Shown piece by piece: positions 52,586 to 61,419 of a stretch of DNA of 64,000 nucleotides (positions are counted from its first letter, which is position 1; the number at the start of each line of letters is the position of its first letter). Under the pieces are notes generated by a model. That model was given only the letters and a program-made list of their open reading frames with translations. It made no database searches and was not told where the DNA came from. The DNA comes from Anaerovibrio sp. JC8 (lineage in GTDB: Bacteria; Bacillota; Negativicutes; Selenomonadales; Selenomonadaceae), in assembly GCF_002100115.1 (NCBI RefSeq), contig NZ_ANBM01000003.1, positions 124,001 to 188,000 on the forward strand. Direction: 5' to 3'. A program made the translations under genes and the position numbers.

Positions 52586-53155
52586 TCAAATTAATGATAG
52601 GAAATTTTCCATCATTTTCCGCCCCTGAGGGGTCAGAATGGATTCCGGATGAAACTGCATTCCATAAACAGGGTACTCTTTATGCTTCAAGCCCATAATG
52701 GTACCATCAGCCAGCTCGGAGGTTATCTCCAGACAGTCAGGAAGACCTTCCCTGGCTACCACCAGTGAATGATAGCGGCCTACCTCCACCTGCTGCGGCA
52801 CATCCTGATATATTTCTTCCCCGACATGGCTAATAGGGGAGGTTTTCCCGTGGTAAATCTCTCCTGCACCCACCACCTTGCCGCCGAAGACCTCTCCAAT
52901 GGCCTGATGCCCCAGACAAATGCCTAAAATTGGCAGCTGTCCCTTCATTTTGTCAATAAGCTCCTCCGTAATACCAGCATCCTTAGGCACTCCCGGACCA
53001 GGAGAAATCACAATGGCCTCATAGCCCTTCTCAGCTACTTCCTCCACCGTAATCTGGTCATTGCGGACCACCTCAACCTTTGCTCCCAGATCGCACAGAA
53101 GCTGATAAACATTGTAGGTGAAGGAATCATAGTTATCTAAAAGCAACAACATCAT
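52586..53155 (-). CDS. trpG: Anthranilate synthase glutamine amidotransferase (TrpG/PabA)
   Basis: A 189-aa class I amidotransferase that supplies ammonia to TrpE. LLLDNYDSFTYN opens the family, nucleophile C80 is in GICLGHQ (78-84), and the His-Glu pair is in FHPESIL. It overlaps trpE by 23 bases. There is no fused TrpD domain, unlike the E. coli protein. Since folate genes lie just upstream and no separate pabA is visible, it may serve both anthranilate and p-aminobenzoate synthesis. Last gene of the operon. Confidence 0.94.
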   Translation of the reverse strand: MMLLLLDNYDSFTYNVYQLLCDLGAKVEVVRNDQITVEEVAEKGYEAIVISPGPGVPKDAGITEELIDKMKGQLPILGICLGHQAIGEVFGGKVVGAGEIYHGKTSPISHVGEEIYQDVPQQVEVGRYHSLVVAREGLPDCLEITSELADGTIMGLKHKEYPVYGMQFHPESILTPQGRKMMENFLSLI

Positions 53156-54629
53156 TCTCCACCTCCTCTACTACCTTAAACATGGCTTTGGATTTTTGCA
53201 GTATCTCGTTATATTCAAAGTCGGCCTTTGAGTCATACACGATACCGGCCCCTGACTGAATATAGGCATTGTCTCCGTCAATAACCATGGTCCGCAGGGT
53301 AATACACATATCCATATTGCCATTAAAATCCATATAGCCAACGGTTCCGGAATAAGCGCCACGCTTCACCGGCTCCAGCTCCTGAATAATCTCCATGGCC
53401 CGGAGCTTCGGGGCACCGCTGACTGTCCCTGCCGGGAAGCAGGCCTTGATAACATCCATAGGGGTGAAGCCCTTCTTAAGGCTTCCCATAACCTCAGAAA
53501 CCATGTGCATAACATGGGAGAACCGCTCCACCTCCCGCAGCTTGGTTACCACCACGCTGCCCGGCTCACTGATGCGGCCTATATCGTTACGGGCCAGGTC
53601 CACCAGCATGGAATGCTCTGCACATTCCTTAATATCGGCCTTAAGCTCTGCTTCCAGAGCCTTGTCCTCCTCCTCGGAGCCGCCCCGCCGACGGGTACCG
53701 GCGATTGGATAGGTGTAAACGTGCTTGCCGGCCACCTTAACCAGCATTTCCGGGGAAGCAGCCACAAACTTCTTTTTGCCAAAATTCAGATAGAACATAT
53801 ACGGGGAAGGATTAACCTGCCGCAGACGGCGATAAAAATGGAAGGCCGGCTTGGTGAGCTTTTCCCTAAACTGGCGGGATGGCACCACCTGAAAAATATC
53901 CCCGGCCACAATATAATCCTTGCACTTCTTAATGGTTTCCGCAAAATCTGCCGGCATCTTGCCGTATTTGGCCAAAAAATCCACCTTTTCCCTGCGCTGA
54001 ACACTCTTTACAGCAGGAGTCTGTACCGTCGCATAGAGCTTATCTGCCAGCTCCATCATTTTCTGCTGGGCGTCTTCGTATACCTCATCCAGATTCTGGC
54101 CATCCTTGACGCTGGCCAGATAAATGAGCTGGGAGGCATTCTTCTGCTGGTCAAACACCATGAGGATACGGCAAATCATAAACTGTCCCAACAGCTCTTC
54201 ATCCGCCACCTGCAGATTCCGCACCCGGTCAAAGACAGCGGAAATTTCATAATTGAAATAACCTACGGCACCACCGTTGGCCAAAGGCAGCTCCTGGTCG
54301 CCCATGGCACTTTTGAGACCATCCATATACTTATTTATGGCCGTTACAGGGTCACCGTCCACCGCCTTCATTTCATCCTCTTCCTGAATCATGAGGCGAT
54401 TTTTATACACCTGTAATTTTATAAACGGGTCTGCCCCAATAAAGGAAAAGCGGCCAAATTTCTGATGGGCATCCACAGACTCCAGCAGGAAGCCCTTTTC
54501 CTCTCCCACCAGCTTGTAATACATGGACACAGGAGTATCCAGGTCAGTGGAAATCGGCATGCTAAGGGGCACCATATTGGCGGTTTGCGCCTTGTTTTTG
54601 AATTCTTCCAACGATGGTGTCAACTTCAT
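53133..54629 (-). CDS. trpE: Anthranilate synthase component I
   Basis: A 498-aa chorismate-using enzyme that makes anthranilate with TrpG. The LLES motif (near 49-52) and the following GRFSFIGADP region form the tryptophan-binding site and separate TrpE from PabB. The catalytic half has YPIAGTRRRG, ADIKECAEHSMLVDLARND, AGTVSGAPKLRAMEII and SGAGIVYDSKADFEYNEIL. Thus it should be feedback-inhibited by tryptophan. It follows trpA without a gap. Confidence 0.95.
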   Translation of the reverse strand: MKLTPSLEEFKNKAQTANMVPLSMPISTDLDTPVSMYYKLVGEEKGFLLESVDAHQKFGRFSFIGADPFIKLQVYKNRLMIQEEDEMKAVDGDPVTAINKYMDGLKSAMGDQELPLANGGAVGYFNYEISAVFDRVRNLQVADEELLGQFMICRILMVFDQQKNASQLIYLASVKDGQNLDEVYEDAQQKMMELADKLYATVQTPAVKSVQRREKVDFLAKYGKMPADFAETIKKCKDYIVAGDIFQVVPSRQFREKLTKPAFHFYRRLRQVNPSPYMFYLNFGKKKFVAASPEMLVKVAGKHVYTYPIAGTRRRGGSEEEDKALEAELKADIKECAEHSMLVDLARNDIGRISEPGSVVVTKLREVERFSHVMHMVSEVMGSLKKGFTPMDVIKACFPAGTVSGAPKLRAMEIIQELEPVKRGAYSGTVGYMDFNGNMDMCITLRTMVIDGDNAYIQSGAGIVYDSKADFEYNEILQKSKAMFKVVEEVENDVVAFR

Positions 54630-55421
54630 TTAACTCACCTTCTTATCCAGCGCCTGACGGATATCACCTATAAGCTGGCCCGCCTCAGCATACTTTTCTT
54701 CCATAATCAGCTTTACTACAGCAGAACCCACAATAACTGCATCGGACTGCTGTGCCGCCTCCACGGCTGCCTCAGGAGAACCAATACCAAAGCCCACGGC
54801 ACATGGGGTATCGGTCTGCTTCTTCACCCGCTCAATCACCTTGTTAATAGGACTGTAATCAATCTTTCTTACGCCGGTAACACCGTTAATGGATACGCAA
54901 TAAATGAAGCCATCGGCAGTCGTACAGGTTTCACTGATGCGGGCATCGGTGGTACCCGGAGTCACGAACTCCACCAAATGAAGGCCCTGGGCCTGACAAA
55001 TCTGCTTCATCTCCCCGGACTCCTCATGAGGCACATCAGGAATGATAAAGCCATCTATTCCAGCCTCCTTGGCATCCACTGCCAGCTTTTCGAAACCATA
55101 GTTAAGCATATTGTTGATATAACCCATGCCCAAAATCGGCACCTGGGTAAACTGACGGATTTCCTTCACCAGCTCCAATACCTTTGGCAGGGTCATGCCC
55201 CTCTGAATTGCCTGATAGGAAGCGGCCTGAATAACAGGGCCATCAGCCATAGGATCAGAGAAGGGAATTCCCAGCTCAATCACATCGGCACCGGCCTCCA
55301 CAGCGGTCTTTACCGCCTTGATGGTGCCTGCCGCATCCGGCATGCCGGCTGTAATATATATTACCAGCCCAGTTTTATTATCAGCCTTAAGCTCCTGAAA
55401 TTTATCCTGTAAACGACTCAT
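54630..55421 (-). CDS. trpA: Tryptophan synthase alpha subunit
   Basis: A 263-aa alpha chain, which splits indole-3-glycerol phosphate. ELGIPFSDPMADGPVIQ holds the catalytic acid, and MGYINNMLNYG, FIIPDVPHEE and VGFGI are conserved. The ATG at 55419-55421 has GGAG eight bases upstream and comes two bases after the trpB stop; an in-frame TTG two codons earlier overlaps trpB. Confidence 0.95.
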   Translation of the reverse strand: MSRLQDKFQELKADNKTGLVIYITAGMPDAAGTIKAVKTAVEAGADVIELGIPFSDPMADGPVIQAASYQAIQRGMTLPKVLELVKEIRQFTQVPILGMGYINNMLNYGFEKLAVDAKEAGIDGFIIPDVPHEESGEMKQICQAQGLHLVEFVTPGTTDARISETCTTADGFIYCVSINGVTGVRKIDYSPINKVIERVKKQTDTPCAVGFGIGSPEAAVEAAQQSDAVIVGSAVVKLIMEEKYAEAGQLIGDIRQALDKKVS

Positions 55422-55423
55422 AA

Positions 55424-56608
55424 TCAAATCTCCTCTCCTAATGCCTTTGCTACCTGCTGCACGTCCTTATCTCCACGGCCGGACAGGGTAACTACCACCA
55501 CTTCATCCTTTTTGGTATTTGGCATGAGCTTTTCCAGATATGCCAATGCATGGGAGCTTTCCACAGCCGGAATGATACCCTCTTCACGGCTAAGAAGCTG
55601 GAAGGCATCCAACGCTTCCTTGTCATTTATTCCCACATACTTGACCACGCCCTGATCATGGAACATGGCATGCTCCGGACCAACACCAGGATAGTCAAGA
55701 CCGGCAGAAATGGAATAAACCTCAATGACCTGTCCGTCATCATCCTGTGCCAGATAGCTGTAAGCACCATGGAGCACTCCTGGGCGGCTGTCCGGATTGG
55801 ATAAGGTCTGGGCATTGTCCCCTACAGCCGGGCCACGGCCAGCGGCCTCCACGCCGAACTTCTTTACATCCTTATCATCTCTGAATTCATAGAAGGTACC
55901 AATGGCATTGGAGCCGCCGCCTACACAGGCAATCAGATAATCCAGACGGCCGCCGGCTTCCTCCTTGATTTGTTCACGGATTTCCTTACCAATAACAGAC
56001 TGAAAATCCCGCACCATGGTTGGATATGGGTGAGGACCAACAGCCGAACCAATAATATAATGTGTATCCTCAATATGAGCTGCCCAATAACGGATAGCCT
56101 CGCTGGTAGCATCCTTCAGGGTGGAGGTACCGGTGGTTACCGGCACAACCTCAGTGCCCAGAAGTCTCATCTTGAACACATTCAGCTTCTGGCGCTCCAT
56201 ATCCACGGCACCCATGAACACCTTGCACTCCATACCGAAGAGGGCCGCCACTGTAGCTGTGGCCACACCGTGCTGGCCGGCACCGGTTTCCGCAATAATC
56301 CGCTTTTTGCCCATACGCTTGGCCAACAGCACCTGTCCCAGAGCATTATTAATCTTATGGGCACCGGTATGAAGCAGATCCTCCCGCTTCAGGAATATCT
56401 TGGCCCCGCCGTAATATTTGGTCAGCTTCTCGGCATAATAGAGCAATGTAGGACGACCGGCGTATTCCACATAGTATTTTCTTAAATCACTTAAAAACTC
56501 CGGATCGTTCTTGTATTTTTCATAGGCTGCTTCCAGCTCAGTCAATACCGGCATAACAATTTCTGGTACATACTGACCGCCATATTTTCCAAATCTTCCC
56601 TTTGACAT
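55424..56608 (-). CDS. trpB: Tryptophan synthase beta subunit
   Basis: A 394-aa PLP enzyme that joins indole and serine. [15 protein letters not shown] is the N-terminal signature, the PLP lysine is in [20 protein letters not shown]-like sequence is present as [12 protein letters not shown], and GGGSNAIG binds the PLP phosphate. The loop residues indicate the main TrpB1 type, which works with TrpA. Confidence 0.97.
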   Translation of the reverse strand: MSKGRFGKYGGQYVPEIVMPVLTELEAAYEKYKNDPEFLSDLRKYYVEYAGRPTLLYYAEKLTKYYGGAKIFLKREDLLHTGAHKINNALGQVLLAKRMGKKRIIAETGAGQHGVATATVAALFGMECKVFMGAVDMERQKLNVFKMRLLGTEVVPVTTGTSTLKDATSEAIRYWAAHIEDTHYIIGSAVGPHPYPTMVRDFQSVIGKEIREQIKEEAGGRLDYLIACVGGGSNAIGTFYEFRDDKDVKKFGVEAAGRGPAVGDNAQTLSNPDSRPGVLHGAYSYLAQDDDGQVIEVYSISAGLDYPGVGPEHAMFHDQGVVKYVGINDKEALDAFQLLSREEGIIPAVESSHALAYLEKLMPNTKKDEVVVVTLSGRGDKDVQQVAKALGEEI

Positions 56609-56655
56609 AATCTCTTCCTCCTAAATCTCATTCAAACCTGTATGTAAACATTCTT

Positions 56656-57432
56656 TTAATCACTTAATAAGGCAAAATCCCGGGTGGTTTTTCCTACATC
56701 CTTGGCAGTGGATAATCCCTCTCCCACCAATATGCCATCCAGGCCGGCCTCATGGAGCTTCCTTACTTCCTCCATACTATGGATACCGCTTTCGCTGATA
56801 ATAGTTCTGCTGCGGTCCACATAAGGCAGCAGCTCCAATGTATTATCAATGGTTGTCTTAAATAATTGCAGGTTACGGTTATTGATGCCGATAAACTTGG
56901 CCGGGGTTTTCATGGCCTTGTCGATATCCTCCCGGTCATGAACCTCCAACAAGGCATCCATACCCAAATCCCAGGCCAGCTTCAGATAATCGTCCAGCTG
57001 CTGTTGTGTAAGAATTCTGGCAATCAGCAGTATGGCATCAGCCCCCAGCATTCTGGCCTCGTAAATCTGATATTCATCAATAATGAACTCCTTGCGGAGC
57101 AGGGGCAGCTTGACCTCTTTTCTCACTGCCACCAGATCCTCATTCTTTCCTAAAAAGTGGGGATCCGTGTGGATGGATAACATGCTGGCACCGTTTTGTT
57201 CATACATTCTGGCCAATTCCAATACAGAATAGGGATGTCCAAAATTGCCCTTGGAGGGTGACTGGAGCTTGCACTCGGCTATAAGGTTCCATTTCCTTTT
57301 CTGGAACTGGCTGCACATGGCAAAGGTACCTTTTTCCGCCTGCTCCTTTACAGCCTTCAAAGGGAGCTTCCTCTTTGCATCCTCGACTATATCCCGTTTC
57401 TTGGCCACAATTTCGGCTAAATAATCTCTCAT
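56656..57432 (-). CDS. trpC: Indole-3-glycerol phosphate synthase
   Basis: A 258-aa monofunctional IGP synthase. IAECKLQSPSKG (catalytic Lys near residue 53), LLRKEFIIDEYQIYEAR, LLEVHD, GINNRNL and SESGI are the standard barrel motifs. It overlaps trpF by four bases, so the two are coupled rather than fused as in E. coli. Confidence 0.96.
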   Translation of the reverse strand: MRDYLAEIVAKKRDIVEDAKRKLPLKAVKEQAEKGTFAMCSQFQKRKWNLIAECKLQSPSKGNFGHPYSVLELARMYEQNGASMLSIHTDPHFLGKNEDLVAVRKEVKLPLLRKEFIIDEYQIYEARMLGADAILLIARILTQQQLDDYLKLAWDLGMDALLEVHDREDIDKAMKTPAKFIGINNRNLQLFKTTIDNTLELLPYVDRSRTIISESGIHSMEEVRKLHEAGLDGILVGEGLSTAKDVGKTTRDFALLSD

Positions 57433-58046
57433 ATTTCCACCACTTTCTTTCCTGCTGCCACCAAAAACTTTCTGATTAATTCCGGTGATTTTTTACCTTC
57501 AATTTCCATGGAGCCGGAAGCATCTATTCCGTAGGGATTAAACACTTCAATGGCTTCCTGAAGGGTGTTGGCTGATATACCACCGGCTATTATGTATGGC
57601 TTCTTCAATTCCCTTATGGTACTGGCGGCCTCCTGCCATCGAAAGCTGACGCCGCTGCCCCCCACTGTATGCCTGCTGTAGCTGTCTATAAGTATGTACC
57701 GGGCGGGATAAGCCTCGGCCCTTTCCAGTGAGAAATCCTCTCCATATCGAAAGGCTTTTATGATGGGCTTTTGTATCCTCTGAGCGTACTTTTCATCCTC
57801 ATGTCCATGAAGCTGAACCAGATCCAAGCCACAATACTCAGCCAAATCATTAACCTCGTCAGCAGGCTGGTCCACAAAGACCCCCACCTTTATCGGTCCC
57901 TTTATCTCACTGCATATGCGCTTTACGGTGTCCGTAGGACAAAAGCGTTTAAATCTGTCGCTCATGATAAAGCCCATAAAATCAGCCGTGCTGGCCGCCC
58001 GGGCCGCTTCCATATCCCTTATGCCACATATTTTTACCTTTGCCAT
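57429..58046 (-). CDS. trpF: Phosphoribosylanthranilate isomerase
   Basis: A 205-aa barrel enzyme. KVKICGIRD at the start holds the catalytic cysteine; VGVFVDQP, QLHGHED, LIDSY and IAGGIS follow in normal order. The ATG at 58044-58046 is preceded by GAGGTG; a five-residue extension is less likely. It is the first gene of the operon, which is unusual because trpE normally comes first. Confidence 0.95.
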   Translation of the reverse strand: MAKVKICGIRDMEAARAASTADFMGFIMSDRFKRFCPTDTVKRICSEIKGPIKVGVFVDQPADEVNDLAEYCGLDLVQLHGHEDEKYAQRIQKPIIKAFRYGEDFSLERAEAYPARYILIDSYSRHTVGGSGVSFRWQEAASTIRELKKPYIIAGGISANTLQEAIEVFNPYGIDASGSMEIEGKKSPELIRKFLVAAGKKVVEI

Positions 58047-58069
58047 TTTTGAACACCTCATTTATAAAA

Positions 58070-58448
58070 CAAAAAGCCCCATGCATAACCTCCTACAGTT
58101 ATACATGGGGCGAATTAATCCGCTGTGCCACCCAATTTCAGTGATATTCTCCGGTAATAAAAAAACACTTTATCCCATCCGAGACAAAATGTTTGCGCCA
58201 CTCGTAATATCACCCTCTTAAGTACAGGAACCAGGTCCGATACCGCAGCCCAATAACGGTGGCAACCGTTCCAGCCTATTCACGGACAATGGCAACATTG
58301 CCGCTTTCGGTGGACTCTCTTGGGACCATTCGCTAAACGCTTTTCACAGGTCATTCCACCTCCGAATTTTCATCCGGCACCTGCTCGCTATCAAAAGTTG
58401 GATTAGCTACTATTTCCCAATCAATGATTTAGGTATTAAATTATCAAC
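58070..58448 (-). promoter_or_regulatory. T-box riboswitch of the trp operon (probable tRNA-Trp)
   Basis: A leader of about 380 bases ends in a T-box antiterminator motif TTGGGTGGCACAGCGG (58122-58136) and a strong terminator, GCCCCATGTATAAC/GTTATGCATGGGGC-type stem (58076-58089 with 58098-58111), followed by five Ts. An AAGAGAG motif near 58315 fits Stem I. The bulge reads UGGC and should pair with a tRNA acceptor ending GCCA; bacterial tRNA-Trp has G73, so Trp is expected. I could not fold Stem I with confidence; a UGG triplet at 58271-58273 is one specifier candidate. Confidence 0.85.
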
Positions 58449-58454
58449 ACCACA

Positions 58455-58483
58455 ATAATAAGTCATATATCACTGTGTGTCAA
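58455..58483 (-). promoter_or_regulatory. Promoter of the trp operon
   Basis: TTGACA (58478-58483) and TATTAT (58455-58460) on the minus strand are 17 bases apart, just upstream of the T-box leader. Confidence 0.85.
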
Positions 58484-58516
58484 CATTTTTTGTAAACTTT
58501 TTGAAAAAATATAAAA

Positions 58517-58906
58517 TTACGTTAAAAAACTGTAAAGCATATAAACTGCCAATCCCACTACTACGGCCAGCACCATCAAAGGAAGTGCTACAAACACAAA
58601 GCCGGCCAGCAAAAGGGCAATGGCCACCGCAAACAGCAGCTTGGTGAGAGTACTGCTGCCGGAAGAAAAACGGATGATACGAGGCCCCCGGCTCCCTCCG
58701 GAGCCCCCGTATCCTCCAAAGCCTTCAAAAGGATTGCTGCCCTCTTTACGCTGACGGGCAGCATCCTGTTCATTTCCACCTGCCTCAATAGTTATGCCGT
58801 CATAAGCGTTTATCTCCGCCTTGTCCATAACCCGCACATTCCCCTGGGCACAGTTAGGACAGGTTCCATCCATATTCAGCTGGCTGCCACACTTCTGACA
58901 AATCAT
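58517..58906 (-). CDS. Small zinc-ribbon membrane protein of unknown function
   Basis: A 129-aa protein. A zinc ribbon lies at the N-terminus (CQKCG at 3-7, CPNC at 16-19), followed by a polar linker, a Gly/Ser-rich stretch (GFGGYGGSGGSRG) and two hydrophobic helices (about 86-106 and 109-126) that should insert in the membrane. No family name is recognised beyond generic zinc-ribbon proteins. It has its own leader region with a long hairpin. Confidence 0.8.
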   Translation of the reverse strand: MICQKCGSQLNMDGTCPNCAQGNVRVMDKAEINAYDGITIEAGGNEQDAARQRKEGSNPFEGFGGYGGSGGSRGPRIIRFSSGSSTLTKLLFAVAIALLLAGFVFVALPLMVLAVVVGLAVYMLYSFLT

Positions 58907-58934
58907 AACAACTAACTCCTTTTTTCCGATGCTA

Positions 58935-58980
58935 ACTGGTGTTAAAACTCCTTTTTCTTGGACGAGAGTTAAGCACCAGT
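58935..58980 (-). promoter_or_regulatory. Imperfect hairpin in the leader of the zinc-ribbon gene
   Basis: ACTGGTG (58935-58941) pairs with CACCAGT (58974-58980), and inner TTAA/ACTC bases pair with GAG/TTAA, giving a stem of about 15 with mismatches. It ends 28 bases before the start codon. It could be a terminator for upstream transcription or a regulatory leader. Confidence 0.35.
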
Positions 58981-59005
58981 AAAGCCCTGGGTAAAATTCA
59001 ACTAA

Positions 59006-59036
59006 ATTCAGGTGGAGTATAACACTCCATCTGAAT
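59006..59036 (-). terminator. Candidate terminator after folK
   Basis: The stem ATTCAGGTGGAGT/ACTCCATCTGAAT (one mismatch, 5-base loop) lies 12 bases past the folK stop. The T-rich tail on the minus strand is interrupted, so the call is moderate. Confidence 0.55.
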
Positions 59037-59047
59037 AAGTTATCATT

Positions 59048-59560
59048 TTACGCTTCCCGTCTTTGGCGTATACGCTTAATCAGCACCATATCGTCCTTAT
59101 CTCTGGTGTGCATGAGATAGTCTCCAATAAACTTGTTTTTAATGCGAAGTCCCGGAGCAATCTCAGAAAGAGGCACCAACACAAAGGCTCTGTCCAGCAT
59201 GTGCTTATGAGGAAGAGTCAGCTCCTCTGTATCCATCTCCACGCCCTCAATGTACAACAGATCCAGGTCAATGGTTCTAGGACCCCAGTGGGTATGGCGA
59301 ACCCGCCCCAGCTTCTTTTCAATGTCCTGACACACCCGCAGGAGCTCCATTGGTTCCAGCTCTGTTCTTACACACATGGCACCATTGAAAAACAGAGGCT
59401 GGTCTGTCTTGCCCCATGGTGGCGTTTCATAGAAGGATGATACACTGACTAAATGAATTTTGTCTGAAGCCGCTAACATTTTAATGGCTTTTCGAATAGT
59501 CGCTTCCTTATCCCCCATGTTGGAACCGATACTGATGTAGCACTCATACATCTTCTTCAT
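59048..59560 (-). CDS. folK: 2-Amino-4-hydroxy-6-hydroxymethyldihydropteridine pyrophosphokinase
   Basis: A 170-aa HPPK, adding pyrophosphate to the pterin in folate synthesis. The N-terminal YISIGSNMGD and the signature GPRTIDLDLLYI (about 84-95) are clear, followed by LPHKHMLDRAFVLVPL. The ATG at 59558-59560 is preferred, since AAGGAATGAG precedes it. It is separated from folB by about 70 AT-rich bases. Confidence 0.95.
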   Translation of the reverse strand: MKKMYECYISIGSNMGDKEATIRKAIKMLAASDKIHLVSVSSFYETPPWGKTDQPLFFNGAMCVRTELEPMELLRVCQDIEKKLGRVRHTHWGPRTIDLDLLYIEGVEMDTEELTLPHKHMLDRAFVLVPLSEIAPGLRIKNKFIGDYLMHTRDKDDMVLIKRIRQRREA

Positions 59561-59630
59561 TTCTCTCATTCCTTTTCTTGCGCTTAATACATAAAAACAT
59601 AACTCTCTCTATATTTAAAATATATATAAA

Positions 59631-60008
59631 TTAATATATATATTCATGCCGTTGACGCTGAATAGTGACCTGAACATCCTTAAAAACACCGGGTATTGGA
59701 GCCCCGGGTTTATGAACGACCACCTTTAACCCCTCCACCAAGGAAAAATCCTCGAATATGCCCTGGGCAATTCTGTCAGCCAGACATTCCAGCAGCTTTA
59801 CAGGTGCTCCCTCCACAATTTCCTTTACTCTGTCATAGATTGCGGAATAATTCACTGTATTTTCCAAATTATCCGTATGTCCTGCCTTGCGCAAATCCAA
59901 CTGAAGCGTTAAATCCACAACAAAGCGCTGCCCCAGCTGTTGTTCCTCCGGCAATACCCCATGCTTGCCAAAGAAATCCATCCCCTCTAAATAAATACCA
60001 TCCATCAT
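59631..60008 (-). CDS. folB: Dihydroneopterin aldolase
   Basis: A 125-aa FolB, which cleaves dihydroneopterin to the hydroxymethyl pterin and glycolaldehyde. GKHGVLPEEQQLGQRFVVDL and LLECLADRIA with VVVHKPGAPIPG are the family blocks; the lysine in HKPGAP is catalytic. It overlaps folP by four bases. Confidence 0.95.
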   Translation of the reverse strand: MMDGIYLEGMDFFGKHGVLPEEQQLGQRFVVDLTLQLDLRKAGHTDNLENTVNYSAIYDRVKEIVEGAPVKLLECLADRIAQGIFEDFSLVEGLKVVVHKPGAPIPGVFKDVQVTIQRQRHEYIY

Positions 60009-60856
60009 AGCTTTACTCCCATAATAGCATCAGTTATTCGGCACATGCGGGAAATCGGCAAAACATCATGCACCCGCATAATCTCGCATCCCTTCATTAT
60101 CCCCATAACGCAGGTTGCGCCAGTAGCTTCCATCCGTTCCTCCACCGGCAAATTCAGGGTATTGCCAATAAAACTCTTGCGGCTGGTGCCCAAAAGAATT
60201 GGATACTCCTTTCCATCAATATTTTTCATTTTCTCCAGGTTCTGCATAACGTACAGGTTACCCTCCACGGTTTTACCAAAGCCGATACCCGGGTCCAAAA
60301 TGATATTTTCTTCCTTCAAGCCAGCCTCCTGGGCAATAGCAATACTCCGGCGGAAAAAATCCACCATGGAATCCATTATGTCTCTATTATACTCCTTAGA
60401 AGCACGATTGTGCATCATAACTATTGGTAATTGATATTTAGCCGCCACCTTGGCCATTTCGCCAGGTTCCTCTGCATACTGGAGGCCCCAGATATCATTG
60501 AGGATATGTACCCCCTTGGAAGCTGCATAATCAGCAGTTTCCGCCTTAAAGGTATCAATGGATACCGGCACCGGACATTCCTTCAATATAGGCTCCAAAA
60601 ACTGGCTGAGACGTTCAATTTCCTCTGCCGCCGACATGGTCTGAAAGCCGGGACGGCTGGACTCGGCCCCAATATCAATAATATCTGCCCCGGCGGCCAC
60701 CATTTCCTCCATGTGCTTTAAGGCGCCATCAATGGTATTCCATTTTCCTCCATCGGAAAAGGAATCCGGGGTAACATTCAAAATCCCCATAATAAGGGTC
60801 CTGGAACCTATCTCCAAGGCTTTCCCGTCGGACCACTTATATACTCTCTTACTCAT
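60005..60856 (-). CDS. folP: Dihydropteroate synthase
   Basis: A 283-aa DHPS, joining p-aminobenzoate to the pterin and the target of sulfonamides. MGILNVTPDSFSDGG (about 23-37), GAESSRPG, LNDIWG, and DPGIGFGKT are the conserved pterin and pABA-binding loops, and GTSRKSFIG ends the barrel. The two loops look wild-type in pattern. It overlaps folE by eight bases. Confidence 0.96.
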   Translation of the reverse strand: MSKRVYKWSDGKALEIGSRTLIMGILNVTPDSFSDGGKWNTIDGALKHMEEMVAAGADIIDIGAESSRPGFQTMSAAEEIERLSQFLEPILKECPVPVSIDTFKAETADYAASKGVHILNDIWGLQYAEEPGEMAKVAAKYQLPIVMMHNRASKEYNRDIMDSMVDFFRRSIAIAQEAGLKEENIILDPGIGFGKTVEGNLYVMQNLEKMKNIDGKEYPILLGTSRKSFIGNTLNLPVEERMEATGATCVMGIMKGCEIMRVHDVLPISRMCRITDAIMGVKL

Positions 60857-61415
60857 TATTATCCCTTCCTAACATACTCCAGGCCTGATGATAGCTTTGG
60901 CTGTCATCCTTAAACAGGCCACGGCAGGAAGATGTGATGGTTTTGGTACCATGGGCCATATCCCCCCGCATGGTCATACAGAGCTGCTGGGCTTCCACAA
61001 TTACCAGCACACCATCAGCCTTCAGCCCCTGCTCCACGGCGGTTGCCACTTCCTCCGTCATGCGCTCCTGAAGCTGGGGACGATGGGATATTATTTCCAC
61101 CATTCTGGTAAACTTGCTAAAACCGGCAATAAAGCCTTCATGAGGCTTGTAGGCAATTGACACCCGCCCAAAGAAGGGCACCAGATGATGCTCACACATA
61201 GAATAGAACGGAATATCCCGAACCGCCACTATGCCTTCATTTTCAACCTTGAACAGCTCGCCCCAAACCTCATTGGTGCCAGCATTAATTCCATTGAACA
61301 GGTACTCGTACATACCGGCTACCCGCTCAGGGGTCTTTTCCATTCCAGCCGCCTTAAGGTCAACCCCCAGGGCCTCCAGGAACTCCTGCATTGCCTGTAC
61401 AGCTTTTTTGTTCAT
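60849..61415 (-). CDS. folE: GTP cyclohydrolase I
   Basis: A 188-aa type IA GTP cyclohydrolase, the entry enzyme of folate synthesis. The zinc-binding SMCEHHLVPFFGRVSIAY (including Cys and His ligands), and RPQLQERMTEEVA with a second cysteine in QQLCMTMRG are present. It heads the tight folE-folP-folB group four bases after queA. Confidence 0.96.
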   Translation of the reverse strand: MNKKAVQAMQEFLEALGVDLKAAGMEKTPERVAGMYEYLFNGINAGTNEVWGELFKVENEGIVAVRDIPFYSMCEHHLVPFFGRVSIAYKPHEGFIAGFSKFTRMVEIISHRPQLQERMTEEVATAVEQGLKADGVLVIVEAQQLCMTMRGDMAHGTKTITSSCRGLFKDDSQSYHQAWSMLGRDNNE

Positions 61416-61419
61416 AGAA

